The notes under the pieces: model-generated
Told to the model about the DNA's origin: nothing
The model's input: the letters and a program-made list of their open reading frames with translations, nothing else
Database searches by the model: none
In this document: positions 47,590 to 57,380 of the stretch, piece by piece
Layout: each line of letters begins with the position of its first letter
Numbering within the stretch: the stretch's first letter is position 1
Translations under genes and position numbers: made by a program
Assembly: GCF_003363755.1 (NCBI RefSeq)
Contig: NZ_CP031396.1
Span: 3,008,501-3,072,500 of the forward strand
Length of the DNA: 64,000 nucleotides
From: Pseudomonas protegens
GTDB lineage: Bacteria > Pseudomonadota > Gammaproteobacteria > Pseudomonadales > Pseudomonadaceae
Direction of reading: 5' to 3'

Positions 47590-48464
47590 TACAGCGCTCC
47601 CTGGATAAAGGCGTCGGCGGATTCAATCCGGTCCAACAGCAGGCTGGCCGCCAGCAAATCAGCAGCACCGCCGGGCGAGGCATTCAAGGTCAACAGTTGC
47701 AGGTCCAGCTCATGCAAACGACGACGACCGGCGAGACTGGCGCTGCCACCGGCATCGAGCACCGCCTGGGCGCCCTGCTGCATGGCCTGCAAGCCTTGCT
47801 CACCGGCGCGGTACAGCACGCAGGTATCCGCCAGACGGCTCATGATCGCCAGCAAGGCATCGAGTCGGGCGTTCTGTTCGCCATGGCCCTGGGCGCGGCT
47901 GCGCTTGAGCTGTGGCAGCCCCCATTGCAGCACCGCGGGGAAGCCTTGCTGGGCTTCTTCCCGAGCACCGCGCACGCCGTAGCGCAGCGCCACCTGGGCG
48001 CCATGACTCAAGGGCCGTGGTGCATAGCGATCCTCCAGCAGGGCCAGGCGCGCAGCCCGCAGCGCGACACTGCCGGCACCTGTGGATCGTGGTTCCAGTG
48101 CGGCGGCGGCCACCAGCAGGCCCAGGGCCCAGATCGCCCCACGATGGGTATTCACCCCCGCCGTGGTGGCGAGCATGGCCTGTTCGCCTTCGCGGCCGAT
48201 GCGGCCCAGGGCTTCGCGCAGAGGCAGGCCGACTTCACCGAACGCCAGCGCCGCTTCGGCCATCTCCTTGAAGGCCGGCCACAGGGCCAGGGCCGAAGCG
48301 TGCATCAAGCCCAGGTGCAGATCGGTATGGGCACCATTGCCACGGCGGTCCACCAGGGCCGGCTTAGGCGACAGGTCGGCCTCGTCGATCAGCGCGTCCA
48401 CCGCCAGGTCCGCCAGGCGTTCGGCCAGACTCAGGCTGTTTGATTGCAGGTTGAGTGCGTGCAT
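47589..48464 (-). CDS. mdcB: Triphosphoribosyl-dephospho-CoA synthase MdcB
   Basis: A 291-residue CitG-type enzyme that makes 2'-(5''-triphosphoribosyl)-3'-dephospho-CoA from ATP and dephospho-CoA, the precursor used by MdcG. Seen: [38 protein letters not shown] and [13 protein letters not shown], the conserved CitG blocks. The ATG at 48464 overlaps the mdcA stop by one base (TAATG); the longer frame to 48512 is inside mdcA. Confidence 0.94.
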   Translation of the reverse strand: MHALNLQSNSLSLAERLADLAVDALIDEADLSPKPALVDRRGNGAHTDLHLGLMHASALALWPAFKEMAEAALAFGEVGLPLREALGRIGREGEQAMLATTAGVNTHRGAIWALGLLVAAAALEPRSTGAGSVALRAARLALLEDRYAPRPLSHGAQVALRYGVRGAREEAQQGFPAVLQWGLPQLKRSRAQGHGEQNARLDALLAIMSRLADTCVLYRAGEQGLQAMQQGAQAVLDAGGSASLAGRRRLHELDLQLLTLNASPGGAADLLAASLLLDRIESADAFIQGAL

Positions 48465-50140
48465 TACCAGCTCCTGAACTTGGCGGGCGGGTTGTACAAG
48501 CCACCGGACCACTGCACCAGATCGGCGACGCTTTTCGCCGCCAGCAGCTCGCGACTGGCGTCGGTCCGGCGGATGCCCAGGTCTTCGGGCAAGGCGATCA
48601 GCCCTTCACGGCGCATGCGCGCGGTGTCTTTGGGGTTGTGGCGCAAACCGATGGCGGTCACCCCAGCCACGGCGGCAATCATCGCCTGGCGTTCTTCCAG
48701 GGAGCGGGCCTTGTACAGGTAGGCGATGCCTTCCTCGGTGAGCAGGTGAGTGACGTCGTCGCCGTAGATCATGATCGGCGCCAGGGGCATGCCGCTCTTG
48801 CGCGCCACCTCCACGGCATCCAGGGTCTCGACAAAGGTCGGTTTGCCGCCTTCCTGGAAGGTTTCCACCATCTGCACCACCAGCTTCTTGCCGCGTTCGA
48901 GCATGGCCTGGGGTGCATCGCTCTGATCCTGGCGCATATCGAGCCAGGCCGGAGTGCCGTGGCGCCGCCCGCGTGGGTCGTGGCCCATGTTCGGTGCGCC
49001 GCCGAAACCAGCCAGGCGGCCGCGGGTCACGGTGGAAGAGTGACCGTCGCCGTCCACCTGCAAGGTGGCGCCGATAAACAGGTCCACCGCGTATTGCCCG
49101 GCCAGCTGACAGAACATCCGGTTGGACCGCAGCGAGCCGTCGCGGCCGGTGAAGAACACGTCCGGACGCGCGGCGATGTAGTTCTCCATGCCCAGTTCGG
49201 TGCCGAAGCAATGCACGCTTTCCACCCAGCCGCTTTCAATGGCCGGGATCAGGGTCGGGTGAGGATTGAGGGTCCAGTTGCGGCAGATCTTGCCCTTGAG
49301 CCCCAGGGACTCGCCGTAGGTCGGCAGGATCAGCTCGATGGCCGCGGTGTTGAAACCGATGCCGTGGTTCAGCGACTGCACCTTGTGTTTTTCGTAGATG
49401 CCGCGGATCGCCATCATCGCCATCAGCACGTGCACCGGCTTGATATGCCGTGGATCGCGGGTGAACAGCGGTTCGATGTAGAACGGCTTGTCGGCCACCA
49501 CCACGAAGTCGACCCAGGAGGCGGGGATGTCGACCCGGGGCAGCTCGCTGACGTCATCCACCAACTGGTTGACCTGGACGATGACAATGCCGTCGCTGAA
49601 GGCCGCCGGCTCGATCAGTGCCGGGGTGTCCTCGGTGCTGGGGCCGGTGTAGATGTTGCCGGCGCGGTCGGCCATGAAGCCGGCGGACAGCACCACATTG
49701 GGGATCAGGTCCACCACCAGCCGCGCATAGAGTTCGATGTAGGTATGAATGGCGCCGATTTCCAGCAGCCCGTCTTCCAGCAACTGGCTGATGCGCAGGC
49801 TCTGGGTGCCGGCGAAGGAGAAGTCCAGCTTGCGGGCGATGCCGCGCTCGAACAGGTCCAGGTGCTCGGAACGACCGACGCTGGGCATGATCATGTGCAG
49901 GTCATGCAGCTTGGCCGGGTCGGCCTTGGCCAGGGCGCGGGAGAGAAAGTCCGCCTGCTTCTGGTTGTTGCCTTCCAGCACCACCCGGTCGCCGGGCAGG
50001 ATCAGGGCTTCCAGGGCGGCGACGATCTTGTCGCTCGGCAACACCACGCCATCGGCGATGGCCCGCACCTGCTCGAGGCGCCGCTGCTTTTCGCTGCGCC
50101 GCCGCGACCAGCGCGCGTCGGGGGAAATTATTGTTGTCAT
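48464..50140 (-). CDS. mdcA: Malonate decarboxylase alpha subunit (acetyl-ACP:malonate transferase)
   Basis: A 558-residue CoA-transferase-like subunit that exchanges acetyl for malonyl on the MdcC carrier, releasing acetate. Seen: [60 protein letters not shown] and [28 protein letters not shown] precedes the ATG at 50140; a GTG two codons upstream is less likely. First gene of the operon mdcABCDEGH-madLM, with a candidate MdcR box 81 bases upstream. Confidence 0.95.
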   Translation of the reverse strand: MTTIISPDARWSRRRSEKQRRLEQVRAIADGVVLPSDKIVAALEALILPGDRVVLEGNNQKQADFLSRALAKADPAKLHDLHMIMPSVGRSEHLDLFERGIARKLDFSFAGTQSLRISQLLEDGLLEIGAIHTYIELYARLVVDLIPNVVLSAGFMADRAGNIYTGPSTEDTPALIEPAAFSDGIVIVQVNQLVDDVSELPRVDIPASWVDFVVVADKPFYIEPLFTRDPRHIKPVHVLMAMMAIRGIYEKHKVQSLNHGIGFNTAAIELILPTYGESLGLKGKICRNWTLNPHPTLIPAIESGWVESVHCFGTELGMENYIAARPDVFFTGRDGSLRSNRMFCQLAGQYAVDLFIGATLQVDGDGHSSTVTRGRLAGFGGAPNMGHDPRGRRHGTPAWLDMRQDQSDAPQAMLERGKKLVVQMVETFQEGGKPTFVETLDAVEVARKSGMPLAPIMIYGDDVTHLLTEEGIAYLYKARSLEERQAMIAAVAGVTAIGLRHNPKDTARMRREGLIALPEDLGIRRTDASRELLAAKSVADLVQWSGGLYNPPAKFRSW

Positions 50141-50220
50141 GCTCACTCCACGGGTTCGCTGTCGTGGCAGTCACCATAGGAGTGAAACCTGGGGTCATCA
50201 ATCAAGCCCGGCGTTGGATA

Positions 50221-50237
50221 GTTACGCTGAGCGTAAC
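50221..50237. promoter_or_regulatory. Candidate MdcR binding site
   Basis: GTTACGC-TGA-GCGTAAC is a perfect 7-bp inverted repeat that includes the LysR-type T-N11-A pattern. It lies 81 bases upstream of the mdcA ATG, in the gap shared with the divergent NADAR gene. LysR activator sites are typically 50-70 bases upstream of the transcription start, so the position is plausible. Confidence 0.6.
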
Positions 50238-50333
50238 GATTGCCAAGCCAATGGCGCCGTTTCTCGCTCTCGGTACACAATGCCCACCGGACCGGCCAGC
50301 CAATGGCCTGAGCAGACAACAATGAGAGTCAGC

Positions 50334-50894
50334 ATGGACACACCGATTCGCTCGAACCAGGCGTTGCTGGAACAGATCAAGCACGGCCTGAAGCCCGACT
50401 ATCTGATGTTCTGGGGGCACCAGCCGACCCGGGACGGGCGCCCTTCCCCGAGTTGCTTCAGCCAGTGGTTTGCCGCCGGTTTCGAGATCGAGGGCATCCA
50501 CTATCCCAGCGCCGAGCACTTCATGATGGCCGGCAAGGCCCTGCTGTTCGACGACCGGGAAACCCACGGGCGCATCCTCAAGGCCGTGACGCCCGCCGAT
50601 GTGAAGCAACTGGGCCGTGAGGTTCGTGGTTTCGATGACACGCAATGGCAAGCGGCGCGCTTCGACATCGTGGTCCAGGGCAACCTGGCCAAGTTCAGCC
50701 AGCACTCGGCCCTGGGCGAGTACTTGCTGTCCACCCGGGACCAGGTGCTGGTGGAAGCCAGCCCGGTGGACCGGATCTGGGGCATTGGCCTGGCCGCCGA
50801 GGACGCCAAGGCCAGCCGGCCGGAGCAATGGCGCGGCCTGAACCTGCTGGGCTATGCGCTGATGGAAGTGCGGGACAGGTTGCGTACTGCCTGA
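50334..50894 (+). CDS. NADAR family protein (YbiA-like)
   Basis: A 186-residue NADAR/DUF1768 protein. Seen: YLMFWGHQPTRDG, the PSCFSQWFAAGFEIEGIHYP core, SAEHFMMAGKALLFDD and WGIGLAAEDAKASRPEQWRG, all conserved in the family. Known members are N-glycosidases acting on riboflavin-pathway intermediates or on ADP-ribosyl groups. Start ATG 50334 has GAGAG five bases upstream; ATG 50322, four codons earlier, is the alternative. Divergent from the malonate operon with no obvious functional link. Confidence 0.87.
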   Translation: MDTPIRSNQALLEQIKHGLKPDYLMFWGHQPTRDGRPSPSCFSQWFAAGFEIEGIHYPSAEHFMMAGKALLFDDRETHGRILKAVTPADVKQLGREVRGFDDTQWQAARFDIVVQGNLAKFSQHSALGEYLLSTRDQVLVEASPVDRIWGIGLAAEDAKASRPEQWRGLNLLGYALMEVRDRLRTA

Positions 50895-50903
50895 GGCGCT
50901 GCT

Positions 50904-50960
50904 TTCGCTGGCAAGCCCGCGCCTACAGGCGGTTTTGTGCAGGAGCCGGCTTGCCGGCGA
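50904..50960. repeat. Outward-facing REP pair
   Basis: TTCGCTGGCAAGCCCGCGCC (from 50904) and GCAGGAGCCGGCTTGCCGGC (from 50939), the same two unit types as in the REPINs but in opposite order, between the convergent NADAR and chpC genes. Confidence 0.72.
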
Positions 50961-50967
50961 AGCGGCC

Positions 50968-51417
50968 CTAAAGCCCCCCCACCAGCAACTCTTCCAGCGC
51001 CAGCAGATCCGGCACCTTGGCCACCAGCTCGGCCACCTGCACCGCGGCTTTTTCCAGGGGGGCCAGGGGCACGTCGACATAGCTCAGTTGGCTGTCGAGC
51101 TTGCAAGAGCGGGGAATGCCCTGCACCAGCAAGGCGATGAACTTCAGTTCCGGGCGCCCGCCCAGGGCATTGAGCACCACGATGCGAGCCCGCTCGCCGA
51201 TCACCGTCTTGTTGCCACAGGCCGATTCGAAACTGATCAACGGAATCCGCCGCTCGCGCCAGAGCACCTGGCCCAGGTACCAGGGTGGCGAGTCCAGGTC
51301 GAAGGCGCCCTGCTGGTAGTCGATCAACTCGGCCACCGCCACGTTCGGCAAGATCAGGGTGCGGTCAGCCAGGGGCAACAACAGACCGGTGAGGGTGCTG
51401 GAGCGGTGATCAAGCAT
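50968..51417 (-). CDS. chpC: CheW-like protein ChpC
   Basis: A 149-residue CheW-domain adaptor. Seen: LPNVAVAELIDYQQ, WYLGQVLWRERRIPLISFES and KFIALLVQGIPRS, the CheW beta-barrel pattern. The ATG at 51417 overlaps the chpA stop by eight bases, so it is translated from the chpA transcript. Its place directly after chpA fits ChpC of the type IV pilus Chp system, where it would link extra receptors to ChpA. In this window the cluster ends here. Confidence 0.88.
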   Translation of the reverse strand: MLDHRSSTLTGLLLPLADRTLILPNVAVAELIDYQQGAFDLDSPPWYLGQVLWRERRIPLISFESACGNKTVIGERARIVVLNALGGRPELKFIALLVQGIPRSCKLDSQLSYVDVPLAPLEKAAVQVAELVAKVPDLLALEELLVGGL

Positions 51418-54400
51418 GGTTCTTGCTCCACAGGGCGATGCTTTCCAGCAACACCGACTCTTGATAAGGCTTGCCGAGGTAGTCGTTGACCCCAATGGCC
51501 ATGGCCCGATCGCGGTGTTTCTGGCCGGTACGGGAGGTGATCATGATGATCGGCAAGTGCTGCAGACGGGGATCGTTACGCACCTGGATCGCCACTTCGA
51601 AGCCGTCCATGCGCGGCATCTCGATATCCAGCAGCATCAGGTCCGGGGTGTGCTCGGCCAGCACGGCCATGGCATCGACTCCGTCCTTGGCAGTGAGCAC
51701 GTTCATGCCGTGGCGCTCCAGCAAGCGGCTGGTGACCTTGCGCACGGTGACCGAGTCATCCACCACCAGCACCAGCATCGGCCGTGGCGGCTCCACCTCG
51801 CTGAGTGCTTCTTCCCCGACCGGACGCGGCACGGGCGCTTGCAACTGCTGTGCGCGGATATGCGCCAGCAGGTCGAGAATCAGCACCACCCGGCCATCGC
51901 CGAGAATGGTCGCACCGGACAGGCCCTGCACCGCCGCGAACTGCGGGCCCAGGCTCTTGACCACGATCTCCCGGGTGCCGGCCGTGGTGTCCACCTGCAC
52001 CGCGATACGCTGCTCGTTGCAGTGCACCAGCAGCACCGGCAACGGCAGCACCTGGCCCAGGAGTTTGGGCCGCGGCACGGTGTGCAGCAGCTCCCCCAGG
52101 TAGCACAGGTCATAGCGCTGGCCGGCGTATTCATAGCGCGGCGGGTCGAGTTGGTAATAGGCGTCCAGCTCACCCGGCAGCACCCGGACGATGCCTTCCA
52201 CGGTGTTCAGCGGGATGGCGTACTGCTCGTCGGCGCACTGCACCATCAATGCCCGGTTGACCGAGACGGTGAATGGCAAACGGATACGAAAATGCACCCC
52301 CTGCCCAGCCACCGAATCAATGCTCATGCTGCCGCCCAGTTGGCGTACTTCTTCATGGACCACGTCCATGCCGACGCCGCGCCCGGAGATCTGGGTGATC
52401 TTCTCGGCGGTGGAAAAGCCCGGCTGCATGATGAACTGCAGCACCTCGCGGTCGCTGATGGGGGCTTGCGGGTCCAGCAGGCCGCGCTTGATGGCCTTGT
52501 TGCGCACCGCCTCCAGGGGCACTCCGGCACCGTCGTCGCGCATGTCGAAGATGATGTCGCCGCCCTCGCGGGACAGGTCGAGGGTGATCCGCCCCTGTCG
52601 CGGCTTGCCGGCGGCCAGCCGCGCCTCGACGGATTCCAGGCCGTGGTCCACGGCGTTGCGCAGCATGTGCTCCAGGGGCGCGACCATGCGTTCGAGCACG
52701 TTGCGGTCCATTTCCCCCTCGGCATTGCCCACCACGAATTCCACGTCCTTGCCCAGCTCTTCGGCCACTTGGCGCACGATGCGCTTGAGCCTTGGCACCA
52801 TGCGTTCGAAAGGCACCATGCGGGTGCGCATCAGGCCTTCTTGCAACTCGGTGTTGATGCGCCCCTGCTGCTGCAACAGGTTCTCGGCGTCATGGTTGCG
52901 CCGGTCGAGGGTTTCCTTGAGGTCCAGCAGGTCCGAGGCCGATTCGAACAGGGCCCGGGACAGCTGCTGCAACTGCGAGTGTCGATCCATTTCCAGGGGG
53001 TCGAACTCTTCGTAGCCCAGGCGCTCGGCCTCCACCTGCTGGCGGCTGAGAATCCGTCCCTGGGTCTCGGTGTCCAGGCGGCGCAGCTGGTCACGCATCC
53101 GCTCGATGGTGGTTTCCATCTCGCCGAGGGCCACCCGGGCATCGTTGACCTGTTGTTCGATGCGGCCACGAAAGATCGACGTCTCCCCGGCCAGGTTCAC
53201 CAGGTCGTCCAGCAACTCCGCCGATACCTTGACCATGTCCCCGGCTGCCGCCGCTTCTGGAGCGGGTGCAACAGGCTCGGGCTTGCTCGCCGGTAGCGGG
53301 GTTGGCACCCCAGACGTGGACGGCACACGGGGATGACTCAGGTCGTGGATGGCGTCGATGAGTTTCTGCGCCGCCTCGATGGGCTGGCCAGCCCGGGCTG
53401 CGTCGAGCATCTGCGCCAGACGGTCGTGACTTTTCTGCAACAGGGTGAACAGCGCCGGGCTGGGTTGCAGCAGGCCGGCGGACAGGCCTTCGAAGAGAAA
53501 CTCCAGCTCGTGGGCCAGATCGCCGATGGGAGCAATCTCCACCATCCGCGCACCGCCCTTGAGGGTGTGCAGGTCCCGCAGCAGGGTTTCCACTTCCTGG
53601 CGGGCCTGGGGGTCGGCCTGCCAGCGCCCCAGGGCCGCGGCGGAGCTGTCGATGATGTCGAAGCCCTCTTCGAGGAAGATCTCCAGCAGCTCCGGGTCCT
53701 GGGCGGCACTGTCTTCCTGCGCCGCGCTCGGCACCGGCTCCGCAGGACTTGCGGCCTGCTGCCGGTAGGCCCGCACGGCATCGACCTGGGCCCGGGACTC
53801 GTCCAGCGGCCGTTGCCCCTGCAATTGTTCCAGCAGCAGCGCCAACTGCTCATGGCTGCTGCGCAATAGCAGGCCCAGGTGCTGACTGTGGCTGTAGCGC
53901 CGGTCCACCAGCCCCTCGTACAGCGACTCCAGCTCATGGGCCAGTTCCGCCACCGGGGCCACTTCGGCCATGCGCGCACCGCCCTTGAGGGTATGCATGT
54001 CCCGCTGCAGGGACGACAGCGGTGCAGCATTTTCAGGATCGGCCAGCCAGCGCTGCAAGGCCTGGTCGGCGCTTTCGAGGATATCCACCGCTTCTTCGAG
54101 GAAGATCTCGACGATCTCGTCATCGGCTTGCAGAGGATCTGCAACCTGCTCCAGGCCAGCGGTGGCCGCCCCCAGTTCACTGATACTCAGGACACGGCTG
54201 CCGTCGCTTCTGATCAAGCCGGTGGCGGACGGGTCGAGGCCCTGGTGCAACAGTTCGCGCAGGGCCTCGACCCGCTCCGGCCGCGGGCTGACTTCCTGGC
54301 CCGCCGCCAGCTCGTCGAGCATGTTGATCAGGGCTTCATGGGCGCTTTCGGCTTCATTGAAGAAGCCCTCGCTGACCGCCAGGCTGCTTTCCTCCACGGC

Positions 54401-57325
54401 GCCATAGAGATCGAGCAGGGCCTCGCACAGCTCATCCACCGGATGCAGGTCGGCCAGGTGAGCGCCTTCGCCAAGGGTGGTCAACTCGTCCAGCAAGGCG
54501 CTGAGCTCCTGGCGCTCGCCGGGATGCTGCTGCCAACGCCGCAACAGGCTTTCGGCATCCAGCAGGATGTCCATGCCCTGGGCCAGGAAGTTGTTGATCA
54601 GTTGCGGATCGCGCTTGGCCCGAGGGGCACTGTCCGGGGCGTTGAGCAAGGCTTCCAGCCGCTCCCCCAGCAGCACCAGGACGCGGCCGACCAATGAGCG
54701 GGCACCATCGATGGGCGCCAGCGGATCACTGTCCAGCTGCCGCAAGCCACGGCGCAGCAGGCCTTCGGCCTCCAGCAGCAGTTCCACTTCGTCCAGGTCC
54801 AGGGGAATCAGGTGCGCCCGGTACTCCCGGGCCAATTGGTCGAAGGGCCCGGCCAGCTCGGCGATGGGCAGCACTCCGGCCATGGAGGCGCTGCCCTTGA
54901 GGGTGTGCAGGGCACGTTGCAGTGCGTCGCTGGCCTGCAACGGCACGTGCTCGGCGGCCTGATCGAGAAAACGCTGGATGCTGTCCAGGTGAGTCTGGGC
55001 TTCGGCACGGAAGATTTCCAGCAACTGCGGGTCGAGGGCGTGGTCGTCCGGCGCCACGCTGGCAGGCTCCTCGGCGCCCTTGGCCAGGGCATGGGCACGC
55101 GCCGCCAGGCGATCGACATCATCGCGCTGACGCTGACCCTGGACGGCGAATTCGGCGATCAGCTCAGGCAACAGCTCCAGCGTGTCCGCCACCAGCTGCA
55201 GGACCTCGGGGCCGGGGGCCACGCTGTGTTCCAGCACCCGATTGAGGAGGTTCTCCACCGCCCAGGCCAACTCCCCCAGCACCAGCGCGCGCACCATGCG
55301 GCCGCTGCCCTTGAGGGTATGAAAGGCCCGCCGCAGCTCACTCAGGGCGGACGTGCCCTGGGGGTCGGCCGCCCAGCGCGGCAAGTACTCGCGAAGCATT
55401 TCCAGCACTTCCTCGGTTTCTTCGAGGAACACTTCCCGCAGTTCGTCGTCCACGGGCTCCTCGTCCCGAGGGGGCGGCAGCAGGCTGCCCGGGGTGATCA
55501 GGGCCGGCGGGTTGAGGGCCGATACCGGCAGCGCCAGCGCATCCGCCAGGGACTGCGCCACCTGGGGATCATCCTGCGCCTGCAGGTCCTGCGCCACTTG
55601 GGCCTGGTTGGGACTCAGGGGCTGATCCAGCAACGGCACCTGTTCCACCGGTACATAGCCGAGGGCGGCCAGGCCTTGCTCGGCAACGTCGAGGATCTTT
55701 TCGCCCGGGGCTTCATGGTCCTCGCTCAAGCGCTCCAGGTAGTACTCCAGGCTGGTGATCACGTCAGCCAGATGGTCCAGTTGCTGCCAGGCCGGCCTGG
55801 GTTGCGCCAGCAGCAGATGCTCGACGATGAACTGGTTGCAGGCCTCCATCAGGCTGGCGGCGCGGGGCAGCGGAATCATCGCCAGGGCACCGCGCACCTG
55901 GGTCAGCAGCTCTGGCAGCGAAACCAGTAGCTCGCGCTCCCAGTCACCTTCGATGCACTCGATGATCAGGTCCTTGGCCTGCTGCAGGCAGAGCCGTGCC
56001 TCCCTGATCACCAGTTGGTGGATCTGGGTCAGGTCGGTGGTGGGCAGGCGGCTTTCTTCGCGACTCTCCGGCTCCACAGTACCGACCATGCCGGCCAGGG
56101 TCGCCTCGACATACAACAGGGCACCGGCCACATCCATCAACACCGCGTCGTCCGGCGCCCGCTGGCCCTGAGCCAGACTCTGCACCACCGCCAACTGGTC
56201 GATGATCACCTTGCGCGGCTGGCCGAACCCCAGCACCGCCAGGGTGTCGGCGATCTGCCGCAGCGGCGACAGCAGGCTGTCCAGGTCGCCGGCATGCTGG
56301 CGATCGCTGCGCACGAACAGGTCGAGGCGCTCCTTGACCCGCACCAGGCCGTCGCACACGGCCGCCAGCACCGAACGCATGGCATCGCGATCGGGGCCGG
56401 CCATGCGGGCCCGCTCCTCATCGACCACCGCGCTGTCGGGCAAGGCATCGTCCAGTCCGTAACGTTCTTTCATGGTCAGCATCAATGGAGTGGGATGGCG
56501 CGCCTTGGCGATGTAGAACAACAGGCTCTTGAGCAACTCGGCGGGCGCCGCCTGGTTGATGCCGGGCATGCCCTGCTCCAGGAGCCGCTTGAGTTCCTTG
56601 TCGGCGTCCTTGAGCAGGCTGCGCACCGCCGGGCTGTTGGCGATTTCGTTCTGGCGCATGCCTTCCACCAGGGCCGAGGCGATATGCCACAAGGGCGCCA
56701 GCGGTGCATCCTGGCACAGGGCCTCCAGGCGCTCGAAGACCTTGGCCATGTGGCCCAGGCAAATGTCGGCGTCCTGCTCACGCAGCAGGTCCACCAGCGC
56801 GGTCTGCAGCATGTGTCGCAGCTTGCGCAACTGGGTCGGGAATTCCAGGGGTTCCAGGGCTGCCAGGGCCTTGTCGGAAAGAGGCGGCAGGCTGGGCAAT
56901 TGCGGGCTGAACAGGCTGGTTTCCGAAAGCAGGCTTTCACCCCGGGCGCTGCGCAGGTCGTTGAGCAGTGGCAACACCACCAACGGCAGGTCGCGCCGGG
57001 CGCTCTGCACCCGGTCCAGGTACTGGGGCAACTGGCTGATGGCCTGGCGCAGCAGGCGCAGGGCTTCGTCACGCTGGGCCACCCGCTGTTGCTGCAGGGC
57101 CAGGGCGAGTTTCTCCATCTCCTCGGCCAACAGCGCGGCGCCGTAGAACTCCACCATCTGCAGGCTGCCATGGACCTGATGAATCCCCTCCAGGCACTGG
57201 TCGAGGGCGTCCAAGGCCTGGGGATCGTCCGCCAGGTGCTCCAGTGCCTGATAGGCCTGCTTCAAGGTCTCGGCAATTTCGCCCTTGACCCATTCCAGGG
57301 CCACATAGTCATGCCGGTCAACCAT
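51410..57325 (-). CDS. chpA: Chemosensory hybrid histidine kinase ChpA
   Basis: A giant CheA-type kinase of 1971 residues for twitching motility. His-type phosphotransfer motifs are visible at H49 (GIHQVHGS), H669, H807, H1111 and H1253 (each HTLKG). Two further modules carry Thr at the phospho-site: T475 (LLTQVRGALAM) and T949 (LTTLGEGAHLAD). Then follow the CheA dimer and ATPase domains (HMLRNAVDHG about 1558, GRGVGMDVV), a CheW domain, and a receiver with D1900 (LLDIEMPRMDG). P. aeruginosa ChpA is described with six HPt plus Ser and Thr variants, so this copy is similar but not obviously identical. The ATG at 57325 follows CTGGAG. Confidence 0.95.
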   Translation of the reverse strand: MVDRHDYVALEWVKGEIAETLKQAYQALEHLADDPQALDALDQCLEGIHQVHGSLQMVEFYGAALLAEEMEKLALALQQQRVAQRDEALRLLRQAISQLPQYLDRVQSARRDLPLVVLPLLNDLRSARGESLLSETSLFSPQLPSLPPLSDKALAALEPLEFPTQLRKLRHMLQTALVDLLREQDADICLGHMAKVFERLEALCQDAPLAPLWHIASALVEGMRQNEIANSPAVRSLLKDADKELKRLLEQGMPGINQAAPAELLKSLLFYIAKARHPTPLMLTMKERYGLDDALPDSAVVDEERARMAGPDRDAMRSVLAAVCDGLVRVKERLDLFVRSDRQHAGDLDSLLSPLRQIADTLAVLGFGQPRKVIIDQLAVVQSLAQGQRAPDDAVLMDVAGALLYVEATLAGMVGTVEPESREESRLPTTDLTQIHQLVIREARLCLQQAKDLIIECIEGDWERELLVSLPELLTQVRGALAMIPLPRAASLMEACNQFIVEHLLLAQPRPAWQQLDHLADVITSLEYYLERLSEDHEAPGEKILDVAEQGLAALGYVPVEQVPLLDQPLSPNQAQVAQDLQAQDDPQVAQSLADALALPVSALNPPALITPGSLLPPPRDEEPVDDELREVFLEETEEVLEMLREYLPRWAADPQGTSALSELRRAFHTLKGSGRMVRALVLGELAWAVENLLNRVLEHSVAPGPEVLQLVADTLELLPELIAEFAVQGQRQRDDVDRLAARAHALAKGAEEPASVAPDDHALDPQLLEIFRAEAQTHLDSIQRFLDQAAEHVPLQASDALQRALHTLKGSASMAGVLPIAELAGPFDQLAREYRAHLIPLDLDEVELLLEAEGLLRRGLRQLDSDPLAPIDGARSLVGRVLVLLGERLEALLNAPDSAPRAKRDPQLINNFLAQGMDILLDAESLLRRWQQHPGERQELSALLDELTTLGEGAHLADLHPVDELCEALLDLYGAVEESSLAVSEGFFNEAESAHEALINMLDELAAGQEVSPRPERVEALRELLHQGLDPSATGLIRSDGSRVLSISELGAATAGLEQVADPLQADDEIVEIFLEEAVDILESADQALQRWLADPENAAPLSSLQRDMHTLKGGARMAEVAPVAELAHELESLYEGLVDRRYSHSQHLGLLLRSSHEQLALLLEQLQGQRPLDESRAQVDAVRAYRQQAASPAEPVPSAAQEDSAAQDPELLEIFLEEGFDIIDSSAAALGRWQADPQARQEVETLLRDLHTLKGGARMVEIAPIGDLAHELEFLFEGLSAGLLQPSPALFTLLQKSHDRLAQMLDAARAGQPIEAAQKLIDAIHDLSHPRVPSTSGVPTPLPASKPEPVAPAPEAAAAGDMVKVSAELLDDLVNLAGETSIFRGRIEQQVNDARVALGEMETTIERMRDQLRRLDTETQGRILSRQQVEAERLGYEEFDPLEMDRHSQLQQLSRALFESASDLLDLKETLDRRNHDAENLLQQQGRINTELQEGLMRTRMVPFERMVPRLKRIVRQVAEELGKDVEFVVGNAEGEMDRNVLERMVAPLEHMLRNAVDHGLESVEARLAAGKPRQGRITLDLSREGGDIIFDMRDDGAGVPLEAVRNKAIKRGLLDPQAPISDREVLQFIMQPGFSTAEKITQISGRGVGMDVVHEEVRQLGGSMSIDSVAGQGVHFRIRLPFTVSVNRALMVQCADEQYAIPLNTVEGIVRVLPGELDAYYQLDPPRYEYAGQRYDLCYLGELLHTVPRPKLLGQVLPLPVLLVHCNEQRIAVQVDTTAGTREIVVKSLGPQFAAVQGLSGATILGDGRVVLILDLLAHIRAQQLQAPVPRPVGEEALSEVEPPRPMLVLVVDDSVTVRKVTSRLLERHGMNVLTAKDGVDAMAVLAEHTPDLMLLDIEMPRMDGFEVAIQVRNDPRLQHLPIIMITSRTGQKHRDRAMAIGVNDYLGKPYQESVLLESIALWSKNHA

Positions 57326-57380
57326 AACCACTCCAGTCAAAACCTTCTGTGCTCGCCAGATCGCAAACGGGTTCCCAGCG

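Noticed and set aside
48455-50179. Long plus-strand frame opposite mdcA
   Set aside because: Antisense shadow of a full-length malonate decarboxylase subunit with conserved blocks.
49749-50333. N-terminal extension of the NADAR gene frame by about 195 codons
   Set aside because: The extension lies antisense within mdcA and across its promoter; NADAR homology starts after 50334.
51416-56171. Several long plus-strand frames opposite chpA
   Set aside because: All lie inside chpA and carry no recognisable motif; chpA has intact kinase and receiver domains.
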